From assembly GCF_027486195.1 (NCBI RefSeq), contig NZ_JAIXPP010000129.1, forward strand, positions 1 through 64,000: DNA of 64,000 bases, read 5' to 3'. Made by a program: the position numbers and the translations under genes. Below are positions 8,033 through 16,675 of the stretch, one piece after another. Source of the stretch: Novosphingobium sp. Lineage in GTDB: Bacteria; Pseudomonadota; Alphaproteobacteria; Sphingomonadales; Sphingomonadaceae. A model generated the notes under the pieces. The model did not search any database, had not been told where the DNA came from, and was given only the letters and a program-made list of their open reading frames with translations. Position 1 is the first letter of the stretch; every line of letters begins with the position of its first letter.

Positions 8033-9657
8033 CCAAAGCGACCGCCAAGGCCCACCCTGTTCCCGCCGCCCAAGAACTCCCGTGGTGGCGGGGCGCGGCG
8101 ATCTATCAGATCTACCCGCGCAGCTTCTGCGATGCGAACGGCGACGGGATCGGCGACCTGCCCGGCATCACCGCGCGGCTCGATCATGTCGCCGCGCTCG
8201 GTGTCGATGCGATCTGGGTTTCGCCCTTCTTCACCTCGCCGATGCGCGATTTCGGCTATGACGTGGCGGACTATTGCGACGTCGATCCGATCTTCGGCAC
8301 GCTGGCGGACTTCGACAAGATGGTCGCGCGTGCGCACGAGCTTGGCCTCAAGGTCACGATCGATCAGGTCTATGCCCATACCTCGGACCAGCATCCGTGG
8401 TTCGAGGAAAGCCGGCAGAGCCGCGACAACCCCCGCGCCGACTGGTACGTCTGGGCCGATCCGCAGGAAGACGGCTCGCCGCCCAGCAACTGGCAGTCGG
8501 TCTTCGGCGGCCCGGCGTGGACGTGGGATGCGCGCCGCTGCCAGTATTACCTGCACAATTTCCTCAGCAGCCAGCCCCAGATCAACGCGCACAATCCGGC
8601 GGTGCAGGAAGCGCTGCTGGGCGTGATGCAGTTCTGGCTCGACCGCGGCGTTGACGGCTTTCGCATCGATGCGCTCAATTTCCTGATGCACGACCCGGGC
8701 CTGCGCAACAATCCGCCCGCGCCCTACGACGGCCGCCGCCGCACCCGGCCTTTCGATTACCAGCTCAAGATCTACAACCAGTCGCACCCTGGCATTGTCG
8801 GCTTCATCGAGCGCCTTCGCAGCCTGTGCAATCGCTATGGCGCGGTCTTTACGCTGGCAGAAGTCGGCGGCGATCTCGCCGAGACCGAGATGCAGGAATT
8901 CACCGCCGGTGAGGAGCGCCTCAACAGCGCCTATGGCTTCGACTTCCTCTACGCCGACCGCCTTACGCCGCAGCTTGTCGCTGAAACGCAGGCCAAATGG
9001 CCGGATGAGCCGGGCAAGGGCTGGCCGAGTTGGGCCTTCGAGAACCACGACGCCCCCCGCGCGCTTTCGCGTTGGTGCGCCGCCCAGGATGTCGAGCCAT
9101 TCGGGCGGATGAAGGCTATGCTGCTCGCTTCGCTGCGCGGTAACATCATCATTTATCAGGGCGAAGAACTTGGCCTGACGCAGGTCGAAATTCCCTTCGA
9201 GCAGATTCAGGATCCCGAAGCGATTGCCAACTGGCCGCTCACCCTCTCGCGCGATGGCGCGCGCACCCCGCTGCCATGGCAGGCACAAGACGAGCAGGGC
9301 GGTTTCACCACCGGCCGGCCATGGCTGCCGCTGGGCGATGACAACCATGGCCGCGCGGTTGACAGGCAGGAGGCTGATCCCGCCTCGCTGCTGCATCTGA
9401 CGCGCGCGCTGCTCGCGCTGCGCAAGGCCAACCCCGCGCTGCGCACCGGCGATTTCACCGTGCTGCATGCCGCCGGCAACGTGCTGGCCTTCCGCCGCAG
9501 CGCAGGAGCTTCGCGCGTGCTCGGCGTGTTCAACATGGGGCACCACGCGGCGCCGTGGCCTGCCGCCGCATCGCCGACGGGCCGTGTTCTCAGCGCCGTC
9601 AATGGCGCTGCCCCCGGCACCCTGCCGCCTTTCGGCGCCCTGCTGATCGAGGAATGA
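8029..9657 (+). CDS. GH13 alpha-glucosidase (probably cytoplasmic)
   Basis: A 542-residue enzyme without a signal peptide. It has the oligo-1,6-/alpha-1,4-glucosidase signature WWRGAAIYQIYPRSFCD near the N-terminus, DQVYAHTSDQHPWF, DGFRIDALN (nucleophile D214), TLAEVGGD (acid/base E278) and FENHDAPR (D341). It resembles MalA-type maltases of alphaproteobacteria that release glucose from imported maltose and short maltodextrins. ATG 8029 overlaps the amylase stop by 4 bp. A longer in-frame reading from 7921 would overlap the amylase by over 100 bp and adds no conserved sequence, so it is rejected. Working after an MFS importer, it would feed glucose to the glk/zwf/edd genes. Confidence 0.93.
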   Translation: MTKATAKAHPVPAAQELPWWRGAAIYQIYPRSFCDANGDGIGDLPGITARLDHVAALGVDAIWVSPFFTSPMRDFGYDVADYCDVDPIFGTLADFDKMVARAHELGLKVTIDQVYAHTSDQHPWFEESRQSRDNPRADWYVWADPQEDGSPPSNWQSVFGGPAWTWDARRCQYYLHNFLSSQPQINAHNPAVQEALLGVMQFWLDRGVDGFRIDALNFLMHDPGLRNNPPAPYDGRRRTRPFDYQLKIYNQSHPGIVGFIERLRSLCNRYGAVFTLAEVGGDLAETEMQEFTAGEERLNSAYGFDFLYADRLTPQLVAETQAKWPDEPGKGWPSWAFENHDAPRALSRWCAAQDVEPFGRMKAMLLASLRGNIIIYQGEELGLTQVEIPFEQIQDPEAIANWPLTLSRDGARTPLPWQAQDEQGGFTTGRPWLPLGDDNHGRAVDRQEADPASLLHLTRALLALRKANPALRTGDFTVLHAAGNVLAFRRSAGASRVLGVFNMGHHAAPWPAAASPTGRVLSAVNGAAPGTLPPFGALLIEE

Positions 9658-11732
9658 CCAGACCCATGTTCGATCTGACCCGCAAGGCCGCGCTTGCGGC
9701 ACTGGCCGCTGCCACACTGATCCCGCTCACCGCAGAGGCGCAGACCGCGCCGCAGAAGGCTGTTGTCAGCGCTGCCTCGCCCGATGGCAGCCTTGTCCTC
9801 ACCGTCACCACCGATGGCAGCGACTGCCCGGTCTACTCGCTCTCGCGCAAGGGCAAGCTCCTGATCGGCGCCTCCAAGCTCGGCTTCACGCTGACCGATG
9901 GGCTCAATCTCGTGCGCGGCTTCCGCATCACCGGTTCCGAAACCGCGAGCGCGGACAGCACTTGGGAACAGCCCTGGGGCGAGCGGCGCTTCGTGCGCGA
10001 TCATCACAACGAAGTGCTCGTCCGCTTCGAGCAGAACACGGACTATGCCGGACGCCGCATGAACGTGCGTTTCCGCCTGTTCGATAACGGCTTCGGCTTC
10101 CGCTATGAACTGCCCGAACAACCCGGCCTCAAAACATTGAAGATCGGTGACGAATGGACCGAATTCGATGTCGCGCAGCCTGGCACTGCGTTCTGGGTCG
10201 CGGGTCTCGAATGGAACCGCGAGGAACAGATCTACCAGCGCACGCCGATCGATGCCGTCGCGACCGCGCAGACCCCGATCACCATGCGCCTCGATGATGG
10301 CACGCACCTCGCGTTCCATGAGGCTGCGCTGGTCGATTACGCGGCGATGTATTTCAAGCGCGCCGAACGCCAACTGTTCCGCAGCACGCTTGCCCCTTCC
10401 TCGCGCGGCTCGGCGGTGATCCGCGACCTGCCGTTCAACACCCCCTGGCGCACGATCCGCATTGCCGACAGCGCGGCGGGGCTGGTCGAGAACGATCTCG
10501 AGCTCAATCTCAACGAGCCCAACAAGATCGGTGACGTCAGCTGGTTCAAGCCGATGAAGTACATCGGCATCTGGTGGGGCATGATCCGCGGCGACTGGAC
10601 CTGGGCCGAAGGTCCGCGCCACGGCGCCACCACGCAGCGCGCCAAGCAGTATATCGATTTCGCCGCAAAAAACGGGTTCGGCGGCCTCCTCGTCGAAGGC
10701 TGGGACAAGGGCTGGAACGGCGACTGGTTCGGCCACGGGCAGGACTTCAGCTTTACCGAAGCGGTGCCTGATTTCGATCTCAAGGCGGTCACTGCCTATG
10801 CCGCGAAGAACAAGGTTCAGCTGATCGGCCACAACGAGACCGGTGGCAACATCGCCAACTACGAAGCGCAGCTCGAACCGGCGATGAAGCTTTACCAGTC
10901 GCTTGGCATGCATTCGGTCAAGACTGGCTATGTCGCGGATGCGGGCGGCATCGTCGCCCCCGGCGATGTCCCGGGTGAGACACGCATGGAATGGCACGAA
11001 GGCCAGCGCAACGTTCAGCACCACATGAAGGTGGTCGAGACTGCTGCGAAGTATCAGGTTGCTATCGACGCGCATGAACCGGTCAAGGACACGGGCCTTC
11101 GCCGCACCTACCCCAACTGGATCGACCGCGAAGGCGCGCGGGGGATGGAATACAACGCGTGGGGCGAGTTCGCCAACGGGCCGGACCACGAGCCGACGCT
11201 GGTCTATACCCGTATGCTCTCGGGCCCGATGGACTTCACCCCCGGCATGCTCAGCCTTGAGGGCGCGAACCACGTGCCGCTGGCCTCGACGCTCGCCAAG
11301 CAGCTCGGGCTCTACCTCGCGATCTATTCACCGATCCAGATGGCCTCGGACTTTATCGAAAGCCTCGCGGCGCATCCCAAGGAGCTGGAGTTCATCCGGC
11401 AGGTGCCGGCCGACTGGTCGGAAAGCCACCTCATCGCGGGCGAAGTGGGGGATTACGCGATCTTCGCGCGCAAGGATCGCAATAGCGAGGATTGGTATGT
11501 CGGCGGCGTCAACGATGCGACCGCGCGCGATCTCACGCTGTCGATGGACTTCCTCGACGCGGGCAAGACCTACACCGCCACCATCTGGAAGGATGGGGAA
11601 GGGGCGACCTACGCCACCGAAGCCCGCCACAAGATCGCCTACGCGACGCTCACCGTGAAGAAGGGCGACAAGCTCCCGCTCTGGCTCGCCCCCGGCGGCG
11701 GCGCGGCGATCCGGCTGCATCCGGGCAAATGA
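9654..11732 (+). CDS. GH97 family alpha-glucosidase (SusB-like), exported
   Basis: A 692-residue protein with a signal peptide (ending near PLTAEAQ) and the GH97 layout: an N-terminal beta-sandwich (RRMNVRFRLFDNGFGFRYE), a central barrel and a C-terminal sheet domain. Glutamates in LIGHNETGG (E395), DAHEPVKDTGLRRTYPN (E475) and MEYNAWGE (E499) match the base and acid positions of the inverting SusB subgroup; the 24-residue spacing of the last two is the same as in SusB. It is therefore probably an inverting exo-alpha-glucosidase acting in the periplasm. ATG 9654 gives the 4-bp overlap seen at every junction in this stretch; ATG 9666 is an alternative. Confidence 0.93.
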   Translation: MTRPMFDLTRKAALAALAAATLIPLTAEAQTAPQKAVVSAASPDGSLVLTVTTDGSDCPVYSLSRKGKLLIGASKLGFTLTDGLNLVRGFRITGSETASADSTWEQPWGERRFVRDHHNEVLVRFEQNTDYAGRRMNVRFRLFDNGFGFRYELPEQPGLKTLKIGDEWTEFDVAQPGTAFWVAGLEWNREEQIYQRTPIDAVATAQTPITMRLDDGTHLAFHEAALVDYAAMYFKRAERQLFRSTLAPSSRGSAVIRDLPFNTPWRTIRIADSAAGLVENDLELNLNEPNKIGDVSWFKPMKYIGIWWGMIRGDWTWAEGPRHGATTQRAKQYIDFAAKNGFGGLLVEGWDKGWNGDWFGHGQDFSFTEAVPDFDLKAVTAYAAKNKVQLIGHNETGGNIANYEAQLEPAMKLYQSLGMHSVKTGYVADAGGIVAPGDVPGETRMEWHEGQRNVQHHMKVVETAAKYQVAIDAHEPVKDTGLRRTYPNWIDREGARGMEYNAWGEFANGPDHEPTLVYTRMLSGPMDFTPGMLSLEGANHVPLASTLAKQLGLYLAIYSPIQMASDFIESLAAHPKELEFIRQVPADWSESHLIAGEVGDYAIFARKDRNSEDWYVGGVNDATARDLTLSMDFLDAGKTYTATIWKDGEGATYATEARHKIAYATLTVKKGDKLPLWLAPGGGAAIRLHPGK

Positions 11733-12637
11733 TGGTGCGGCGCTTCCTCCTCTTGCTCGTGGCGCTGCTTGTGCCGAGCCTCGCCGCTGCGCAGGAGGAT
11801 ACGGGGCGCCGCATCGAATATACCGAAGTGCAGGCGGCGGGCCTCCCGCCCCAACGCCTCACGATCTGGCTGCCGCCGGGCTACGACACTTCGGCCAGAC
11901 GCTATCCCGTCCTTTACATGCACGACGGGCACAACCTGTTCGACCTCAAGAACTCCAACTTCAACAAGATCTGGGCGGCGGACAAAGCCATGCTCACGGT
12001 CATGGGGCATGGGATCGAGCAACGCATCATCGTCGGCATCTGGGCCCCCGGGAAGGACCGTTTTCGCCAGTATCTGCCGCGCCCGGCCTATGATGCCGCT
12101 CCGCCGGCCCTGAAAGCGAAGATGGATGAGATGGCCGGCGGCCCGGTGATCTCGGATGCCTATCTTGCGTGGTTGGCAGGGCCGCTGAAAGGCTGGGTCG
12201 ATGCCTCCTTCCGCACTCGCCCAGGCCGCGAGGATACCGCCATCGCCGGCTCCAGCATGGGCGGCCTGATGAGCTGCTATGCCATCGCCGCGCGCCCCGA
12301 TGTCTATGGGCAGGCCGCCTGCGTCAGTTCGCACTGGCCCGCCATCGGCCCCGATACAGTGAAGGGCCTCAATCCCGAAACGCTGGGCCTGTGGACCGGC
12401 TTCTTTGATCGCACGCTAGGCGCGCCCGCTGGACGGCGCATCTGGATGGACCATGGCACCGCCACGCTCGATGCCTTCTACGCGCCCTATCAGGAACCCA
12501 TCGACGCCGAGTTCGCGAAGCTGGGCTGGCAGCGCGGCACTGATTTCGAGAGCCGGGTGTACCCCGGCGCTGAGCACGAGGAGAACGCCTGGGCCGCGCG
12601 CCTGCCGGAGATACTGGCTTGGCTCTTCCGGCGCTGA
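11729..12637 (+). CDS. Secreted alpha/beta-hydrolase esterase (esterase D / enterochelin-esterase-like)
   Basis: A 302-residue protein with a signal peptide (LLLLVALLVPSLAAAQ). Family features are LTIWLPPGYD, YPVLYMHDGHNLFD, the nucleophile elbow AGSSMGGLMS (Ser176), and a late PGAEHEENAW carrying the likely catalytic histidine. ATG 11729 overlaps the GH97 stop by 4 bp; an ATG directly after it is an alternative. It is the last gene of the operon. Related proteins occur in carbohydrate loci as feruloyl- or acetyl-esterases or general esterases. Here it might remove acyl groups from starch-derived or other glycans, but the substrate is unknown. Confidence 0.88.
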   Translation: MMVRRFLLLLVALLVPSLAAAQEDTGRRIEYTEVQAAGLPPQRLTIWLPPGYDTSARRYPVLYMHDGHNLFDLKNSNFNKIWAADKAMLTVMGHGIEQRIIVGIWAPGKDRFRQYLPRPAYDAAPPALKAKMDEMAGGPVISDAYLAWLAGPLKGWVDASFRTRPGREDTAIAGSSMGGLMSCYAIAARPDVYGQAACVSSHWPAIGPDTVKGLNPETLGLWTGFFDRTLGAPAGRRIWMDHGTATLDAFYAPYQEPIDAEFAKLGWQRGTDFESRVYPGAEHEENAWAARLPEILAWLFRR

Positions 12638-12653
12638 GGGTTGTCCATTCCAA

Positions 12654-12671
12654 CTCGCATACTTATGCGTG
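12654..12671. promoter_or_regulatory. LacI-type operator-like palindrome in the zwf promoter
   Basis: CTCGCATACTTATGCGTG contains CGCATA-CT-TATGCG, a perfect 6-bp inverted repeat around a 2-bp centre. It shares the CATAC/TATG core with 1493-1510. A promoter-like TTGTCC at 12641-12646 lies 16 bp from TTATGC (12663-12668), so the palindrome would cover the -10 region. It begins 16 bp after the esterase stop and about 80 bp before zwf. Inference: the zwf-edd-glk operon responds to the same LacI-type regulator. Confidence 0.55.
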
Positions 12672-12749
12672 CTGAAGCCCCGGGCATTCGGGTCTAGGGG
12701 AGCCTTGCGGGCCCCGCACCAAAAGGCCCGGATGAGGAGTTTGCCGCCC

Positions 12750-14198
12750 ATGGCCGCCACCAGCTGTTCCGCCCTGCTCCTGTTCGGCGCAACCGGTGAT
12801 CTTTCGCGGCGCATGCTGCTGCCCTCGCTTTATGCGCTACACGAGGACGGCCTGATCGATCCCACCTTGCGTATCGTCGGCACCGCGCGCTCGGTCCACG
12901 ATGACGGCGAATTTCGCGAAATGGCCCGCGCCGCGCTGGAGGAGTTCCTCCCCGCCGACCGCCGCGATGACAGCAAGTTGGCCAGCTTCCTCGAGCGGCT
13001 CGAGTACCAGACGCTCGATGCCTCGAAGCCCGAAGGCTTTGCGGGGCTTGCCGAAAAGCTCGGTGACACTTCCTGCGGCCTCTCGATCTTCCTCTCGACC
13101 GCGCCCGCCCTGTTCGAGCCGACTATCGAGGGTCTGCGCCTTGCCGGCCTCGCCCACGAAGGCGTGCGCATCGGCCTCGAAAAACCGCTCGGCAACGATC
13201 TGGCCTCCAGCCGCCGCATCAACGACGCGGTCGCGGCGGGTTTCTCGGAAAAGCAGATCTTCCGGATCGACCACTATCTCGGCAAGGAAACGGTCCAGAA
13301 CCTCCTTGCGCTGCGCTTTGCCAACATGATGTTCGAGCCGCTGTGGAACAGCGCCGGGATCGACCATGTCCAGATCACGGTGAGCGAAACCGTCGGCCTT
13401 GAAGGCCGCAAGGGCTTCTACGACGATACCGGCGCGCTGCGCGACATGGTGCAGAACCATATGCTGCAGCTCGTCGCGCTCACCGCCATGGAACCCCCGG
13501 TCGAGTTCGATGCGACCTCGATCCGTGACGAGAAGGTCAAAGTCCTGCGCGCGCTGCGCCCGGTGAAGGCGGAGGAAATGGTGCGCGGCCAATATGGCGC
13601 GGGTGCGGTCGGCGGCAGTGCCGTCACTGGCTACCTCGAGGATCTCGGCAAGCCTTCCGACACCGAGACTTATGTCGCGATCAAGGCGCACGTCGATAAC
13701 TGGCGCTGGCAGGGCGTGCCCTTCTACCTGCGTCATGGCAAGCGTCTGGCCGAGCGGCGCAGCGAGATTGTCGTCCAGTTCAAGGGCGTGCCGCACAACA
13801 TCTTCTCGGGGCGCGGCGGCAAACTGGGTGCCAATCGCCTCGTCATCCGCCTGCAGCCAGAGGAATACGTGCGCCTTCAGGTCATGGCCAAGGAGCCCGG
13901 GCTCGATCGCGGCGGGATCGTGCTGCGCGAAGTGAACCTCGACCTCTCGCTCACCACCGCCTTTGCCAAGGCTCGCCGCCGCATCGCCTACGAACGCCTG
14001 CTGCTCGATCTCATCGAAGGCGAGCAGACCCTGTTCGTGCGGCGTGATGAGGTCGAGGCGCAGTGGACCTGGGTCGATGCGATCCGCCGCGTCTGGGCCG
14101 AGACGGGCCTGGAAGTGCGGCCCTATGCCGCCGGCAGCTGGGGCCCGAATGCCGGCATCGCGCTGACCGAGCGCGACGGGCGCAGCTGGCATGACTGA
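12750..14198 (+). CDS. zwf: Glucose-6-phosphate 1-dehydrogenase
   Basis: A 482-residue cytoplasmic enzyme that oxidises glucose 6-phosphate to 6-phosphogluconolactone with NAD(P)+, the first step into the Entner-Doudoroff pathway. Clear motifs are the nucleotide-binding LLLFGATGDLSRR near the N-terminus and the substrate-site RIDHYLGKETVQN in the middle. Length is normal. ATG 12750 has GAGGAG 10 nt upstream; an in-frame ATG at 12732 lies at that Shine-Dalgarno and is less likely. The stop overlaps pgl by 8 bp, so the two are coupled. The operator-like palindrome upstream suggests control together with maltodextrin genes. Confidence 0.97.
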   Translation: MAATSCSALLLFGATGDLSRRMLLPSLYALHEDGLIDPTLRIVGTARSVHDDGEFREMARAALEEFLPADRRDDSKLASFLERLEYQTLDASKPEGFAGLAEKLGDTSCGLSIFLSTAPALFEPTIEGLRLAGLAHEGVRIGLEKPLGNDLASSRRINDAVAAGFSEKQIFRIDHYLGKETVQNLLALRFANMMFEPLWNSAGIDHVQITVSETVGLEGRKGFYDDTGALRDMVQNHMLQLVALTAMEPPVEFDATSIRDEKVKVLRALRPVKAEEMVRGQYGAGAVGGSAVTGYLEDLGKPSDTETYVAIKAHVDNWRWQGVPFYLRHGKRLAERRSEIVVQFKGVPHNIFSGRGGKLGANRLVIRLQPEEYVRLQVMAKEPGLDRGGIVLREVNLDLSLTTAFAKARRRIAYERLLLDLIEGEQTLFVRRDEVEAQWTWVDAIRRVWAETGLEVRPYAAGSWGPNAGIALTERDGRSWHD

Positions 14199-14802
14199 CG
14201 TCACCTGGGCCAAACCCGGCGATGCCGCTGCAGTCGCCGCGCATATCGCCCGCGTGCTGGCGCAGCCCGGCCCCAAGCGGCTCGCCTTCACCGGCGGTTC
14301 CACTCCGCTCAAGGTCTTCGCGCTGCTCGCCGGGCAAGAGCTTGACTGGAGCGGCGCGACCATTGCGCTGACCGATGATCGGCGTGTGCCCGATGATCAT
14401 CCGGCGAGCAATTTCGGCAAGCTTCATGCTGCGCTCGCCGGAACCGGCGCGGTGTTCGAGCGTCTTGAAGAAGGTGTGCAGGTTCAGCCCTTCGATCTCG
14501 TCTGGCTCGGCATGGGCGAGGATGGCCATGTCGCCTCGCTGTTCCCGCACATGCACGCGCTCGTCCGCCCCGGCCCGACGGTGATCGCCACCACCCCGAT
14601 CCCGCTGCCGCCGGAAGCCCCGTTCGACCGGCTCACGCTCAACAAGCGCGCATTGAAGGCCGCTCGCGAGATCATCCTCGTCGTTACCGGCGCGTCGAAG
14701 AAGGCGTTGATCGAGAAGGTTCTCGCCGGTTCCGACGCCTATCCCGTCTCAGACTTCCTGCGCGGCTTTGGCCCGCCCGTCACGATCTACTGGAGCGAAT
14801 GA
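14191..14802 (+). CDS. pgl: 6-phosphogluconolactonase
   Basis: A 203-residue protein of the DevB/Pgl type that hydrolyses 6-phosphogluconolactone to 6-phosphogluconate, directly after Zwf. It carries LAFTGGSTPLK near the N-terminus, TDDRRVPDDHPASN, and LGMGEDGHVASLFP, all typical of this family. It is somewhat short (many homologues have 220-240 residues) but no motif is missing. The start overlaps the zwf end by 8 bp and its stop overlaps edd by 4 bp, so it is embedded in one operon. Confidence 0.95.
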   Translation: MTDVTWAKPGDAAAVAAHIARVLAQPGPKRLAFTGGSTPLKVFALLAGQELDWSGATIALTDDRRVPDDHPASNFGKLHAALAGTGAVFERLEEGVQVQPFDLVWLGMGEDGHVASLFPHMHALVRPGPTVIATTPIPLPPEAPFDRLTLNKRALKAAREIILVVTGASKKALIEKVLAGSDAYPVSDFLRGFGPPVTIYWSE

Positions 14803-16622
14803 TGCCCCTCAATCCTGTTGTCGCCAAAGTCACTGACCGGATCATCGCCCGATCGGCGCAGAGCCGCAGCGCCTATCTCGATCTCATCGCCCGCGCCCGC
14901 GATGCCGGCGTCAATCGCGACGTGCTTTCCTGCGGCAATCTCGCGCATGGCTTTGCCGCCGCCGGTGACGACAAGATCGCGCTGCGGACCGGTAAGAGCA
15001 CCAATATCGGCGTGATAACCGCCTACAACGACATGCTTTCGGCGCATCAACCCTATGGCCGCTATCCGGAGCAGATCAAGATCTTCGCCCGCGAAGTGGG
15101 CGCGACTGCGCAGGTTGCGGGCGGCGTCCCCGCGATGTGTGACGGCGTGACGCAAGGTCAGGCCTCGATGGAACTCTCGCTGTTCAGCCGTGACAACATC
15201 GCGATGGGCACGGCAGTCGGCCTCAGCCACGGCATGTACGAGGCGGCGCTGCTGCTCGGCATCTGCGACAAGATCGTGCCGGGCCTCCTGATCGGTTCGC
15301 TGCGCTTCGGCCACCTGCCGACAATCCTCGTGCCTGCGGGCCAAATGCAGACGGGCCTCGCCAACAAGGAAAAGCAGCGCATCCGCCAGCTTTATGCCGA
15401 GGGGAAGGCGACGCGCGACGAGCTGCTCGAGAGCGAAAGCGCGAGCTACCACAGCGCCGGCACTTGCACCTTCTATGGCACCGCCAATTCCAACCAGATG
15501 ATGATGGAAATGATGGGCCTCCACATGCCCGGCGCCAGTTTCGTCAATCCCGGCACCAAGCTCCGTCAGGAACTGACCCGCGCCGCCGTCCACCGTGTCA
15601 GCGAGATCACGTGGGATGGCGACGACTATCGCCCGCTCGGCTACTGCGTCGATGAGAAGGCCATCGTCAATGCCATCGTCGGCCTGCTCGCTACCGGTGG
15701 CTCGACCAACCACGTCATCCATCTCCCCGCCATCGCCCGCGCCGCCGGGGTGCAGATCGATTGGGACGACATGGACGAACTCTCCCGCGCTGTCCCGCTC
15801 GTCGCCAGCATCTATCCGAACGGTTCGGGCGACGTGAACGGTTTCGCCGAAGCAGGCGGCATGCCCTATGTCATCCGCGAGCTGGTCGAGGCTGGTCTCG
15901 CCCACGGCGATATCCGCACCGTCTATGGCAGTTCGTTGCTCGAAGGCGCGCAGCAGCCGGTGCTCGATGGCGATACTTTGCGCTGGAATCCTGCCCCGCG
16001 CGAAAGCCTCAATCCCGCGATGCTGCGCCCGGTGGCGGAGCCGTTCCAGCCCGAAGGCGGCCTCCGCCTCGTTCACGGCAATCTCGGCCGCGGCACGATC
16101 AAGGTCAGCGCGGTCGATCGCAGCCGCTGGACGATCGAGGCACCGTGCCGCGTGTTCTCCGATCAGAACGATGTGCTGAAGGCCTTCAAGGCGGGCGAAC
16201 TTGAGCGTGACGTGATCGTCGTCGTGCGCTTCCAGGGTCCGGCCGCAAACGGCATGCCCGAACTGCACAAGCTCACCCCCTCGCTCGGCGTGCTGCAGGA
16301 CCGCGGTTTCCGCGTCGCGCTCGTTACCGATGGCCGCATGTCGGGCGCATCGGGCAAGGTGCCGGCGGCCATCCACGTCTCGCCCGAAGCCAAGAAGGGC
16401 GGTGCGCTTGCCCTTCTCAAAGATGGCGACATGGTACGCGTCTGCGCGGAGTCCGGCGAACTTGTCGCCCTGGTGGACGAGGCCGAATGGGCCGCCCGCA
16501 CACCCGCCGAGGCGCCGGACGAAGCCATCGGCGTCGGCCGCGAGCTTTTCGCCATGATGCGCCACTTCGCCGATCCCGCTGAACGCGGCGGTTCGGCGAT
16601 GCTGGCGCTCGCGGGTCTTTGA
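14799..16622 (+). CDS. edd: Phosphogluconate dehydratase
   Basis: A 607-residue iron-sulfur dehydratase (IlvD/Edd family) that turns 6-phosphogluconate into 2-keto-3-deoxy-6-phosphogluconate, the defining Entner-Doudoroff step. Visible are TAYNDMLSAHQPY, GGVPAMCDGVTQGQ with a cluster cysteine, SAGTCTFYGTANSNQ with a second conserved cysteine, and the C-terminal GRMSGASGKVPAAIH. Full length for the family. ATG 14799 overlaps the pgl stop. KDPG aldolase (eda) would be needed to finish the pathway and is not in this window. Confidence 0.97.
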   Translation: MMPLNPVVAKVTDRIIARSAQSRSAYLDLIARARDAGVNRDVLSCGNLAHGFAAAGDDKIALRTGKSTNIGVITAYNDMLSAHQPYGRYPEQIKIFAREVGATAQVAGGVPAMCDGVTQGQASMELSLFSRDNIAMGTAVGLSHGMYEAALLLGICDKIVPGLLIGSLRFGHLPTILVPAGQMQTGLANKEKQRIRQLYAEGKATRDELLESESASYHSAGTCTFYGTANSNQMMMEMMGLHMPGASFVNPGTKLRQELTRAAVHRVSEITWDGDDYRPLGYCVDEKAIVNAIVGLLATGGSTNHVIHLPAIARAAGVQIDWDDMDELSRAVPLVASIYPNGSGDVNGFAEAGGMPYVIRELVEAGLAHGDIRTVYGSSLLEGAQQPVLDGDTLRWNPAPRESLNPAMLRPVAEPFQPEGGLRLVHGNLGRGTIKVSAVDRSRWTIEAPCRVFSDQNDVLKAFKAGELERDVIVVVRFQGPAANGMPELHKLTPSLGVLQDRGFRVALVTDGRMSGASGKVPAAIHVSPEAKKGGALALLKDGDMVRVCAESGELVALVDEAEWAARTPAEAPDEAIGVGRELFAMMRHFADPAERGGSAMLALAGL

Positions 16623-16675
16623 TGCATAGATAAGCGCCTGCCTCAGAGCAGCGCACACACTAGGGGGAGTGGGAC

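Noticed and set aside
16622..16635. Possible fourth LacI operator before glk (GCATA-GA-TAAGC)
   Set aside because: Only about 10 of 14 positions fit the zwf site and the arms are not symmetric; chance is likely.
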